Below, piece by piece: positions 39,625-47,868 of a DNA stretch of 64,000 nt; within the stretch, counting starts at the first letter, position 1, and every line of letters begins with the position of its first letter. The DNA lies in the NCBI RefSeq assembly GCF_013155375.1, contig NZ_JABJQY010000002.1, forward strand, positions 310,001 through 374,000, in the 5' to 3' direction. The position numbers and the translations under genes were made by a program. The notes under the pieces are model-generated. The model was not told the origin of the DNA. It ran no database searches and saw only the letters and a list, made by a program, of their open reading frames with translations. This stretch comes from Nocardioides sp. zg-1308. GTDB taxonomy: Bacteria; Actinomycetota; Actinomycetes; Propionibacteriales; Nocardioidaceae.

Positions 39625-39778
39625 GGCACCGAGCCTCCCGCCGGTTGCTGTGCGGCACCTGTGCCGGGCCCGTGAGGAGCCTCCGGAGATCTCGCGGGCC
39701 ATGTCGAGGACCCGCCGACGGCTCCGTCCCCGGGGTGGACGCGGCCACAATGGGCCGCGACGGACAAGGAGAACCGAG

Positions 39779-40186
39779 ATGCCCCGATACCTGCTGCTCA
39801 AGCACTACCGCGGCGCCCCCGCCGCCGGTAACGACGTCCCGATGGACCAGTGGGCCCCCGAGGAGGTCGACGCGCACATGACGTTCATGGACGACTTCGC
39901 CAAGCACCTCGAGGAGAACGGCGAGTACGTCGACGGCCAGGCGCTCGCCCCCGAGGGCGCGTGGGTCCGGAGCGAGGGCCCCGGCAAGCCGCCGGTCACC
40001 GACGGTCCCTTCGCCGAGACCAAGGACCTCATCGCCGGCTGGTTCGTCATCGACGTCGACGGCTGGGACCGTGCCGTCGAGCTCGCCGGCGAGCTGTCCC
40101 TCGCGCCCGGCAAGGACGGCAAGCCGATCCACGAGTGGCTCGAGGTCCGGCCCTTCTACGGCTCACCCACGGCCACCGGCGACTGA
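39779..40186 (+). CDS. YCII-related DGPF protein
   Basis: 135 aa, soluble alpha-beta barrel of the YCII superfamily. The name-giving motif is in PVTDGPFAETKDLIAGWFVI. DGPF proteins accompany ECF42-type sigma factors, and one follows here after 22 nt. ATG 39779 has AAGGAG 7 nt upstream. Studies of the group show that the sigma factor controls DGPF genes; the enzymatic role of DGPF proteins is not established. Confidence 0.9.
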   Translation: MPRYLLLKHYRGAPAAGNDVPMDQWAPEEVDAHMTFMDDFAKHLEENGEYVDGQALAPEGAWVRSEGPGKPPVTDGPFAETKDLIAGWFVIDVDGWDRAVELAGELSLAPGKDGKPIHEWLEVRPFYGSPTATGD

Positions 40187-40208
40187 CCGCGCCGAGGACC
40201 CTCCCGCC

Positions 40209-41429
40209 ATGGTTGCCTTCGACGAGGCGACGCTGCGGCCGCTCGTGCCCGCGGTGATCGGTGTCCTCGTCCGCCGCGGAGCCGACTTCGCGGCGGCTGA
40301 GGACGCCGTCCAGGAGGCCCTGGTCGAGGCGTGGCGCACCTTCGGGCGCGGGGACGACGGAGCCGGCGGGGACGGCGGGGACGACGGAGCCGGTGCCACG
40401 GCCGGGCCGCGGGACCTCAAGGGCTGGCTGGTCACGGTGGCGTGGCGGCGGTTCCTCGACGCCGTGCGCTCCGAGTCCGCTCGCCAGCGGCGTGAGGTCG
40501 TCGTGGACGGGCGTCCCGGACCGGGACCCACCGAGGACGCCGACGACACGCTGCACGTGTTCTTCCTCTGCGCCCACCCTGCCCTCACGCCGGCCTCGGC
40601 GGTCGCGCTCACGCTGCGGGCGGTCGCGGGGCTGACGACGCGGCAGGTCGCGGAGGCCTACCTGGTCCCCGAGGCCACGATGGCGCAGCGCATCAGCCGC
40701 GCGAAGCGGACGGTGTCGGGCGAGTCGTTCGACCGGCCCGGCGACCTCGCGACCGTGCGGCGCGTGCTCTACCTCGTCTTCAACGAGGGCTACTCCGGCG
40801 ACGTGGACCTCGCCGCCGAGGCGATCCGGCTCACCCGGCAGCTCGTCGAGCTCGCCGGCCCGCACGGCGAGGACCCCGAGACCGACGGCCTGCTCGCGCT
40901 GATGCTGCTGCACCATGCCCGGCGCCCGGCACGCACCCGCGCCGACGGGACCCTCGTGCCGCTGGCCGAGCAGGACCGCGGCCTGTGGGACACCACCCTG
41001 GTCGAGGAGGGCGTGACGGTGCTGCAGTCGGCCCTGTCGCGGCAGCGGCGCGGCGAGTACCAGCTGCAGGCGGCCATCGCCGCCCTGCACGCGGACGCCC
41101 CGACCACGGCCGAGACCGACTGGGTGCAGGTCGTGCAGTGGTACGACGAGCTGCTCGCGCTGACCGGGAGCCCGGTCGTCCGGCTCAACCGGGCGGTGGC
41201 CGTCGGCGAGGCCGACGGGCCCCGCGCGGGCCTCGCCGCCCTGGCCGAGGTCGACCCGGACGTGCCGCGGCACCGCGCCGCGTCGGCGTACCTGCACGAG
41301 AGGGCCGGCGACCTCGCGACGGCCGCCCGGCTCTACGCCGAGGCCGCGGGGCTGGCGACGAACGTCCCCGAGCGCACGCACCTCACCCGGCAGGCCGCGC
41401 GGCTCAACCAGGCCTCCGCCGCGGACTAG
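40209..41429 (+). CDS. ECF sigma factor with C-terminal TPR-like domain (ECF42 type)
   Basis: 406 aa, twice the length of a simple ECF sigma. Region 2 (AAAEDAVQEALVEAWRTF) and region 4 (LRAVAGLTTRQVAEAYLVPE, then RISRAKRTV) are followed by about 230 residues of helical repeats starting LYLVFNEGYSGDVDLAAEAI, the hallmark of ECF42. An insert rich in Gly/Asp lies between the sigma regions. No anti-sigma gene is present; the C-terminal domain is thought to control activity. In an operon with its DGPF partner. Confidence 0.92.
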   Translation: MVAFDEATLRPLVPAVIGVLVRRGADFAAAEDAVQEALVEAWRTFGRGDDGAGGDGGDDGAGATAGPRDLKGWLVTVAWRRFLDAVRSESARQRREVVVDGRPGPGPTEDADDTLHVFFLCAHPALTPASAVALTLRAVAGLTTRQVAEAYLVPEATMAQRISRAKRTVSGESFDRPGDLATVRRVLYLVFNEGYSGDVDLAAEAIRLTRQLVELAGPHGEDPETDGLLALMLLHHARRPARTRADGTLVPLAEQDRGLWDTTLVEEGVTVLQSALSRQRRGEYQLQAAIAALHADAPTTAETDWVQVVQWYDELLALTGSPVVRLNRAVAVGEADGPRAGLAALAEVDPDVPRHRAASAYLHERAGDLATAARLYAEAAGLATNVPERTHLTRQAARLNQASAAD

Positions 41430-41472
41430 GCGACAGGCGCCTCACAGCAACCGCACAGGAACGGGCGGCAGG

Positions 41473-42210
41473 ATGCTGTCCGTGCAGCAGCTCACCCGAC
41501 CCGACGGCTCGCCGGTGCGGGTGCTCGTCGTCGACGACGAGGTCAACATCGCCGAGCTGCTCGCGATGGCGCTGCGCTACGAGGGCTGGGACCTCGCGAT
41601 GGCCCACACCGGCACCGACGCCGTCTCGACCGCGCGCGACTTCCGGCCCGACGCGGTGGTGCTCGACATCATGCTGCCCGACTTCGACGGCCTCGAGGTG
41701 CTGCGGCGGATGCGGGCCGACGGCAGCGACGTGCCCGTCCTGTTCCTCACCGCCAAGGACGCGGTCGAGGACCGCATCGCGGGCCTCACCGCCGGTGGCG
41801 ACGACTACGTCACCAAGCCGTTCTCGCTGGAGGAGGTGGTCGCCCGGCTGCGCGGCCTCATCCGCCGGGGCGGCACCGCCGCGCAGGCCGAGGCCGGCAA
41901 CCTGCTCGCCGTCGGCGACCTCACCCTTGACGAGGACAGCCACGAGGTGCACCGCGGCGGCGACGAGCTCGCCCTGACGGCGACCGAGTTCGAGCTGCTG
42001 CGGTTCCTCATGCGCAACCCCCGCCGGGTGCTGAGCAAGGCGCAGATCCTCGACCGGGTCTGGCAGTACGACTTCGGTGGCCAGGCCAACGTCGTGGAGC
42101 TCTACATCTCCTACCTCCGCAAGAAGGTCGACGCCGGCCGCGAGCCGATGATCCACACCATGCGAGGCGCGGGCTACGTCCTCAAGCCGGCCGCCCGGGC
42201 GGGCCCGTGA
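41473..42210 (+). CDS. OmpR-family response regulator
   Basis: 245 aa. The receiver domain has VLVVDDE, the phospho-acceptor Asp in VLDIMLPDFDGLEVL, FLTAKD and VTKPFS; the DNA-binding winged helix has TATEFELLRFLMRNPRRVLS and VVELYISYLRKKVD. Partner of the sensor kinase that starts at its stop (4-bp overlap). ATG 41473 or GTG 41482 could be the start; a CAGGAT 7 nt before GTG 41482 favours the latter weakly. The pair resembles TcrA/MprA-like systems; the signal is unknown. Confidence 0.92.
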   Translation: MLSVQQLTRPDGSPVRVLVVDDEVNIAELLAMALRYEGWDLAMAHTGTDAVSTARDFRPDAVVLDIMLPDFDGLEVLRRMRADGSDVPVLFLTAKDAVEDRIAGLTAGGDDYVTKPFSLEEVVARLRGLIRRGGTAAQAEAGNLLAVGDLTLDEDSHEVHRGGDELALTATEFELLRFLMRNPRRVLSKAQILDRVWQYDFGGQANVVELYISYLRKKVDAGREPMIHTMRGAGYVLKPAARAGP

Positions 42211-43667
42211 GGCTCTCCGCCACGATGCCCCGCACCCTCACCGCCCGGCTCGTCGCCGTGGCGGTGCTGCTGGTCGCGGTGACGGCGCTCCTCATCGGCA
42301 CCGCCACCACGCTGGCGATGAAGCGCAACCTCGACGCCCAGCTCGACGCCCAGGCGACCGAGTCGCTCGTGCGGACGGTCAATGCACCGCGCGGTGGGCC
42401 GGGCGACGACGGCGGGCCGGACGGTGACGGCGACGGCTTCGACCCCTTCCGCGACATCCTGCGCCAGGACGAGGGCGCCCTGGTCGCCGTGGTGCCCGAG
42501 GAGGGCGAGCTCACCGGCGCCGTGCGGTCGGAGGGCGACGGGGAGAGCTACGGCGTCGCCGAGCCGCTGTCCGAGCGCCAGCTGGAGTCCCTCCACGACG
42601 ACATGCCCTACGCCGAGTACGAGCCGGCCACCGTCCGCATCCCCGAGCTGGGCAGCTACCGCGTGGTGTGCCACGAGGGCGAGGGCGGCTGGGTGGTCGT
42701 CGGGCTGCCCACGGCGGACGTCTCGCGGACGATCTCCGACCTGGTCCGGTTCGAGCTGCTGGCCACCCTCCTGGGCGTCGCCGCCGCCGCCGTCGCCGGC
42801 ACGGTCGTCGTACGCCGCCAGCTCGCGCCGCTGCGCGAGGTCTCGGCCACCGCCCACCGGGTCGCCGAGCTCCCGCTGGCCTCCGGGGAGATCGACATGG
42901 CCGACCGGGTGCCCGAGCGGCTCACCGACGAGCGGACCGAGATCGGCCAGGTCGGGGCCGCGCTCAACACGATGCTCGACCACGTCGAGGCGGCGCTGGG
43001 CCAGCGCCACCGCAGCGAGCAGCAGGTCCGGCAGTTCGTCGCCGACGCCTCGCACGAGCTGCGTACGCCGCTGGCGACGATCGCGGGCTACACCGAGCTG
43101 GCCCGCCGCCGGCCCGAGGCCACCGGCACCGCACTGGCCAAGGTCGAGACCGAGTCGGCGCGGATGACGGCCCTCGTCGAGGACCTGCTCCTCCTCGCCA
43201 GGCTCGACGCCGGCCGGCCCCTGGCCCGCGAGCCGGTCGACCTGTCCCGGCTGCTGCTCGAGGCGGTCGACGACGCGCGCGTGGTGGACCCGGAGCGCTC
43301 CTGGCGGCTGGTCCTGCCCGACGCGCCGCTCACGGTGGTGGGTGACGGGGCGCGGCTGCACCAGGTGGTGAGCAACCTGCTGACCAACGCCCGCAAGTAC
43401 ACCCCTCCCGGCAGCACGGTCACCGTGACCGGCACGGCCGCGGGCTTCACCGTCCACGACGACGGCCCGGGGTTCCCGCCGGACCTCGCGCCGCGCGCCT
43501 TCGAGCGGTTCGTCCGGGGCGACGCCGCACGCCACCGCGACGGCGGGGCCGGGCTCGGGCTGTCGTTGGTCGAGGCGATCGTCGCCTCGCACGGCGGCTC
43601 GGTCGCGCTGTCCAGCCGGCCAGGTGGCACGACCCTGACCGTCCGGCTCCCCTCCCCGGGCGGGTAA
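42207..43667 (+). CDS. Sensor histidine kinase
   Basis: 486 aa. An N-terminal membrane helix (about 13-36), an acidic Gly/Asp-rich extracytoplasmic domain of about 140 residues, a second helix (LLATLLGVAAAAVAGTVVV), HAMP, then HisKA with ASHELRTPLATIAG (the His is the phosphorylation site). The ATP-binding domain shows NLLTNARKYTP, VHDDGPGF and GLGLSLVEAI. GTG 42207 overlaps the regulator stop by 4 bp, so the two are made in balance. Confidence 0.92.
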   Translation: MRLSATMPRTLTARLVAVAVLLVAVTALLIGTATTLAMKRNLDAQLDAQATESLVRTVNAPRGGPGDDGGPDGDGDGFDPFRDILRQDEGALVAVVPEEGELTGAVRSEGDGESYGVAEPLSERQLESLHDDMPYAEYEPATVRIPELGSYRVVCHEGEGGWVVVGLPTADVSRTISDLVRFELLATLLGVAAAAVAGTVVVRRQLAPLREVSATAHRVAELPLASGEIDMADRVPERLTDERTEIGQVGAALNTMLDHVEAALGQRHRSEQQVRQFVADASHELRTPLATIAGYTELARRRPEATGTALAKVETESARMTALVEDLLLLARLDAGRPLAREPVDLSRLLLEAVDDARVVDPERSWRLVLPDAPLTVVGDGARLHQVVSNLLTNARKYTPPGSTVTVTGTAAGFTVHDDGPGFPPDLAPRAFERFVRGDAARHRDGGAGLGLSLVEAIVASHGGSVALSSRPGGTTLTVRLPSPGG

Positions 43668-43675
43668 CCCCGAGT

Positions 43676-43681
43676 TACAGT
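43676..43681 (+). promoter_or_regulatory. -10 element (leaderless) for the SDR gene
   Basis: TACAGT, 7 nt before ATG 43689. Confidence 0.55.
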
Positions 43682-43688
43682 TGCCGGC

Positions 43689-44522
43689 ATGAGCCTGACC
43701 ACCCTCACCGACAAGGTCGTCGTCATCACCGGAGCCGGCTCCGGCATCGGCCGCGCGCTGGCCACGCAGGCCGCTCGCGGCGGCGCCCTGCTCGCGCTGT
43801 CCGACTGGAACGTCGACGGCCTCGGCGAGACGGTGCGGCTGGCCGAGCAGGCCGGCGCCACCAAGGTGCGCCACGACGCGGTCGACGTCTCCGACCGCGC
43901 CGCCGTGCAGGACTGGGCGGCCGGGGTGGTCGAGGAGTTCGGTCGGGTGAACCTGGTGGTCAACAACGCCGGCGTCACCCTCACCGGGGACTTCACCGAC
44001 CTCGCCTACGAGGACCTCGACTGGATCCTCGGTGTGAACTTCCACGGCGTCGTCCACGGCTCCAAGGAGTTCCTGCCCCACCTCATCGCCAGCGGCAACG
44101 GCGCGCTGGTCAACATCTCCTCGCTCTTCGGGCTCGTCTCCGTGCCCGGCCAGTCGGCCTACAACGCCACCAAGTACGCCGTCCGCGGGCTCACCGAGGC
44201 GCTGCGCGAGGAGATGCTGGTGGCCGGCCACCCGGTCACCGTCACCTGCGTGCACCCCGGCGGCATCCGCACCGGGATCAGCCGCAACGGGCGCAAGGCC
44301 GCCGGCCTCGACGGCGCGTCCATCGACGACCTCTTCGACAAGAAGCTCGCCAAGATGACCCCCGACCGGGCGGCCGAGATCATCCTCGACGGCGCGCTGG
44401 CCGGGAAGGCGCGGGTCCTCGTCGGCCTCGACGCCCACCTCATCCACCACTTCGCCAAGCTCGCGGGCTCGCGCTACCAGGACGTGGTGGCCCGGGTGAC
44501 CTCCCGCATGCCCCTGCGCTGA
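43689..44522 (+). CDS. Short-chain dehydrogenase/reductase
   Basis: 277 aa. The NAD(P) site VVITGAGSGIGRALAT is at residues 10-25; VVNNAGVT and the catalytic SAYNATKYAVRG (Tyr and Lys) follow, with the Ser in LVNISSLFG. A classical SDR; the substrate cannot be read from sequence. The C-terminal 40 residues (HLIHHFAKLAGSRYQDVVAR) resemble those of acetoin-dehydrogenase-like and lipid-related SDRs. It has its own leaderless promoter and is followed by a strong hairpin. Confidence 0.9.
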   Translation: MSLTTLTDKVVVITGAGSGIGRALATQAARGGALLALSDWNVDGLGETVRLAEQAGATKVRHDAVDVSDRAAVQDWAAGVVEEFGRVNLVVNNAGVTLTGDFTDLAYEDLDWILGVNFHGVVHGSKEFLPHLIASGNGALVNISSLFGLVSVPGQSAYNATKYAVRGLTEALREEMLVAGHPVTVTCVHPGGIRTGISRNGRKAAGLDGASIDDLFDKKLAKMTPDRAAEIILDGALAGKARVLVGLDAHLIHHFAKLAGSRYQDVVARVTSRMPLR

Positions 44523-44528
44523 GCCCTC

Positions 44529-44549
44529 ACCGGGCACTTCGTGCCCGGT
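44529..44549. terminator. Terminator hairpin after the SDR gene
   Basis: A perfect 9-bp stem (ACCGGGCAC / GTGCCCGGT) with loop TTC starts 7 bp after the SDR stop and ends just before the promoter of the next gene. Confidence 0.7.
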
Positions 44550-44553
44550 CACC

Positions 44554-44559
44554 TAGGGT
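44554..44559 (+). promoter_or_regulatory. -10 element (leaderless) for the DUF402 gene
   Basis: TAGGGT, 6 nt before GTG 44566. Confidence 0.6.
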
Positions 44560-44565
44560 CGGGAC

Positions 44566-45144
44566 GTGAGCAGCCACGCCCCCGGGACCCCGATCCGCTG
44601 CGAGATGACCAAGTGGGGCGACCGCCCGCACTGGCGGTTCGACGGGGTCCACCTCGGCTCGGACGAGCACGGCGAGTGGATCGGCTTCCCGCGGGGCACG
44701 CACAACCGGCGCCCGGGCCACGAGTTCCGCGCCGCGGTCGACGCGGTGACGCTTGTGCGGGCGGACGCCTGGTACCTCGCGACGTTCCAGGCGCCGGGCA
44801 TCTGGTGCGACCTCTACGTCGACGTCACCACCCCGCCCGTCTGGGACGGCGACGTGCTCCGGGCCGTCGACCTCGACCTCGACGTCATCCGGCTCTCCGA
44901 CCCGCTCCCCTCCGGGGTCGACGGCCAGCCCGTCTACGCCGGCCGCGCGCCGGGCGAGATCTTCGTCGACGACGAGGACGAGTTCGCCGAGCACCAGGTG
45001 TCGCTCGGCTATCCCTCCGACGTCGTCGCCGCGGCGCAGGCCAGCAGCGACGAGCTGGTCGCGGCGGTCAGCGCCGGCCTGCCCCCGTACGACGGCGCGC
45101 ACCTGCGCTGGCTGGCCGAGCTCACTCGTCTGTCGATCGCCTGA
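44566..45144 (+). CDS. DUF402 domain protein
   Basis: 192 aa. The DUF402 core is read from WGDRPHWRFDGVHLGSDEHG through WYLATFQAPGIWCDLYVDVT to DLDLDVIRL and FVDDEDEFAEHQV, giving the Trp/Asp-rich barrel of FomD-like and Ntdp-type nucleoside-diphosphate phosphatases. Asp residues in DLYVDV, DLDLD and DEDEF fit the metal site of that group. A nucleotide phosphatase role is therefore likely but not proven. The 3' end overlaps the convergent exporter gene by 23 bp. Confidence 0.85.
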   Translation: MSSHAPGTPIRCEMTKWGDRPHWRFDGVHLGSDEHGEWIGFPRGTHNRRPGHEFRAAVDAVTLVRADAWYLATFQAPGIWCDLYVDVTTPPVWDGDVLRAVDLDLDVIRLSDPLPSGVDGQPVYAGRAPGEIFVDDEDEFAEHQVSLGYPSDVVAAAQASSDELVAAVSAGLPPYDGAHLRWLAELTRLSIA

Positions 45145-46531
45145 GCGCCCGCCGCTCGGCGCGGGTCATGGCGCGGTAGGGCCCGACCAGGCGGGGCCCG
45201 GCGAGCCGGTTCTCCAGCCGACGCGCCTCGCGCTTGAGCGGCTGGGCGACGTACTCGCCCAGGATGACGCCGGAGGCCAGCGCGATCGCGACCGTGATCG
45301 CGGTCATCAGCGCGAAGATGCCCTGCGAGACGAAGTAGCCGCCGTCGGCCAGGAACGTCAGGCCGCGGTAGATCGAGAGTCCCGGCAGGAACGGCACGAT
45401 CGCCGGCACGGCGACCACCAGCGGCGGCACCCGCACGCGGCCGGCGACGGCGTAGGCGACGAGTCCGATGAAGAAGGCGGCGGCGCCGGCCGCCGCCGCC
45501 CGCCCGAAGCCGCTCGCGGTGACCGCTTGCGAGACGAGGGCGGCCGCCGCGGTCGTCAGCCCGACGGGCAGCACCGCCCGGCGAGGGGCGTACGACGCGA
45601 CGCTGAACGCGGCCGCCGACACGGCCGCCCCGCCGAGGACGGCCGGGAGGTCGGAGGCCCGGACCTTGCCGGGCACCAGCTGACCCAGCTCGAGGCCGAG
45701 TCCCTCGGCGACGGAGATGCCGAGCGCGACGCCCGCGATGATCCCCGCGGTGGCCATCATCGCCTCGATCAGCCGCGCGCTCGCGGTCAGGTAGAAGCCG
45801 GTGAGCGCGTCCTGCACTGCACCCATCAGCCCGATGCCGGCGAGCAGCAGGATGATGTTGGCCGTCACCACGACCGAGGGGTCGACCTCGACCGGGGAGG
45901 CGGCGACGGCGGCGGCGAGGAGGGTCGCGATGGCCCCGCCTGCCACCTGGAGGTAGAAGAACGGCAGCCGCCGACGGGCCATCACCAGCTGGACCCGGTC
46001 GATGAGGACGGCGGCCACCGCGGCGACGACGGCGACCACCGCGCCGCCGCCGAGGAACACGCCGACCGCCGCCGCCATCACGGCCCACGCGATGGTCACC
46101 GCCCAGCGCGGGAACGCGTGGCCGAGGGAGACGATCGTCGCCATCCGGGACCGGGCGAGGTAGAGGTCGGCGCGGTCGGTGAGGATGTCGCGGACGAGGT
46201 GGTCGACCGCGGTCAGGTCCTCGTAGTCGATGTCGCGCTGCGTCACGTGGCGGATCATCAGCGTCGGTACGTCGTCGGGCGAGCGCTGGTGGCTCATCGA
46301 CAGCGAGATGAAGGTGACGTCGATGTCGGCCGTGCGCAGGCCGAAGTGGTCGGCCACGGACCGCATGGTGGCCGTCACGTCGGCGGCACCGGCGCCCGAG
46401 GACAGCAGCATCTCGCCGATCCGCAGGCACAGGTCCATCGTCAGGTTGATCTCGCGGGCCCGCTCCGCGGCGGCGCGCGCCTCCTCCTGCTGGCTGCCCC
46501 CCTCGTGGGAGGGCCCGTCGTCGTCACGCAC
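45122..46531 (-). CDS. Threonine/serine exporter family (ThrE-like)
   Basis: 469 aa. A soluble N-terminal part (about 110 residues: LCLRIGEMLLSSGAGAADVT) is characteristic of the DUF1212 half of ThrE, followed by about ten hydrophobic helices that include the second (DUF3815) half, for example VPPLVVAVPAIVPFLPGLSI. Corynebacterium ThrE exports Thr and Ser using the proton gradient. Both halves are in one chain. The GTG start at 46531 has no clear Shine-Dalgarno, and other starts are possible. Confidence 0.9.
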   Translation of the reverse strand: MRDDDGPSHEGGSQQEEARAAAERAREINLTMDLCLRIGEMLLSSGAGAADVTATMRSVADHFGLRTADIDVTFISLSMSHQRSPDDVPTLMIRHVTQRDIDYEDLTAVDHLVRDILTDRADLYLARSRMATIVSLGHAFPRWAVTIAWAVMAAAVGVFLGGGAVVAVVAAVAAVLIDRVQLVMARRRLPFFYLQVAGGAIATLLAAAVAASPVEVDPSVVVTANIILLLAGIGLMGAVQDALTGFYLTASARLIEAMMATAGIIAGVALGISVAEGLGLELGQLVPGKVRASDLPAVLGGAAVSAAAFSVASYAPRRAVLPVGLTTAAAALVSQAVTASGFGRAAAAGAAAFFIGLVAYAVAGRVRVPPLVVAVPAIVPFLPGLSIYRGLTFLADGGYFVSQGIFALMTAITVAIALASGVILGEYVAQPLKREARRLENRLAGPRLVGPYRAMTRAERRALRRSTDE

Positions 46532-46598
46532 CGGGCCATGGTGGCACCGGCGGGTGTCGGGCCGTCGGAGGGGTGAGCCTCGCCGCGGCGAGGCTCCC

Positions 46599-46604
46599 TA
46601 GAGT
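46599..46604 (+). promoter_or_regulatory. -10 element (leaderless) for the YbdK-type ligase
   Basis: TAGAGT, 6 nt before ATG 46611. Confidence 0.6.
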
Positions 46605-46610
46605 GGAGGC

Positions 46611-47744
46611 ATGCGCATCGACTTCCACGCGTCGGCGCGGCCGACGCTCGGGGTGGAGTGGGAGCTCGCGCTCGTCGACCGGGTCAGCCGCGACCTCGTG
46701 AGCGTCGCCTCCGACCTGCACGAGCTGGCCGGCGGCCGGCTCGACGAGCCCGAACGCCTGCACAAGGAGCTGCTGCGCAACACCATCGAGGTGGTGACCG
46801 GCATCTGCGACACCGTCGGGGAGGCCGTGACCGACCTGCGCGACACGCTGTCCGTGGTCGCACCGGCCGCCGGCGAGCTCGGCGTCGACCTGCTCGGCGC
46901 CGGCTCGCACCCGTTCGCCGACTGGTCCCACCAGCAGCTCACCGAGGGCCACCGCTACGCCGAGCTCATCAACCGCACCCAGTGGTGGGGCCGCCAGATG
47001 CTCATCTGGGGAGTCCACGTGCACGTCGGCATGCCCGAGCGTGACCGCGTGATGCCGGTCCTGGCGTCGATGCTGACGACGTACCCCCACCTCCTCGCCC
47101 TGTCGGCGAGCTCGCCGATCTGGGCCGGCCAGGACACCGGCTACGCCTCCAACCGGGCGCTGATGTTCCAGCAGCTGCCGACGGCGGGACTGCCGTTCGC
47201 GTTCGACACGTGGGCCGAGTTCGAGAAGTGCATCTCCGACCAGACCACCACCGGCATCATCGACTCGATGTCCGACGTCCGGTGGGACCTGCGGCCGGCC
47301 CCGCACCTGGGCACCCTCGAGCACCGCGTCTGCGACGGGATGTCGGACCTGCGCGAGCTGGCCGCCCTGACCGCGCTCGTGCACTGCCTCGTCGTCGACC
47401 TCGACACCCGGCTCGCCGCCGGCGAGGAGCTGCCGACGATGCCGCCGTGGCAGGTCCAGGAGAACAAGTGGCGCGCCGCGCGCTACGGCCTCGAGGCGAT
47501 CGTCATCGTCGACGACCGCAACCGCGAGCGGCTCGTCACCGAGGACCTCGACGACCTGCTCGAGCGGCTGACCCCGGTCGCCAAGCGGCTGGGCTGCGAG
47601 GACGAGCTGCGCAGCGTCGCGGACATCCCGACCCGCGGGGCGTCCTACCAGCGCCAGCGCGCGGTCGCGCACGAGTCCGGCGGCGACCTGGTCGCGGTCG
47701 TCGACGCCCTGGTTGACGAGCTGGCCCACTCGCTCACCGACTGA
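46611..47744 (+). CDS. Carboxylate-amine ligase, YbdK/GCS2 family
   Basis: 377 aa glutamate-cysteine ligase-like enzyme. TLGVEWELALVD near the start supplies acidic metal ligands, HPFADWSHQQLTEGHRY and IWGVHVHVGMPERDR are typical of the YbdK branch, and WDLRPAPHLGTLEHRVCDG is the late active-site part. The family joins Glu (or another acid) to an amine with ATP. Actinobacteria use mycothiol, so the product may not be gamma-glutamylcysteine; substrate unknown. Confidence 0.9.
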   Translation: MRIDFHASARPTLGVEWELALVDRVSRDLVSVASDLHELAGGRLDEPERLHKELLRNTIEVVTGICDTVGEAVTDLRDTLSVVAPAAGELGVDLLGAGSHPFADWSHQQLTEGHRYAELINRTQWWGRQMLIWGVHVHVGMPERDRVMPVLASMLTTYPHLLALSASSPIWAGQDTGYASNRALMFQQLPTAGLPFAFDTWAEFEKCISDQTTTGIIDSMSDVRWDLRPAPHLGTLEHRVCDGMSDLRELAALTALVHCLVVDLDTRLAAGEELPTMPPWQVQENKWRAARYGLEAIVIVDDRNRERLVTEDLDDLLERLTPVAKRLGCEDELRSVADIPTRGASYQRQRAVAHESGGDLVAVVDALVDELAHSLTD

Positions 47745-47868
47745 GCCGCCTCCCCCGGCCGCCTTCAGCACAACGACGTACGGTCGGGGCGCGCCCTTGT
47801 GGCGCCCGTCACGGGGCGAGAGGATGCGCGGGCGCCCCACCTCGGGGTGAGGGGCAGAGGAGGACCGA

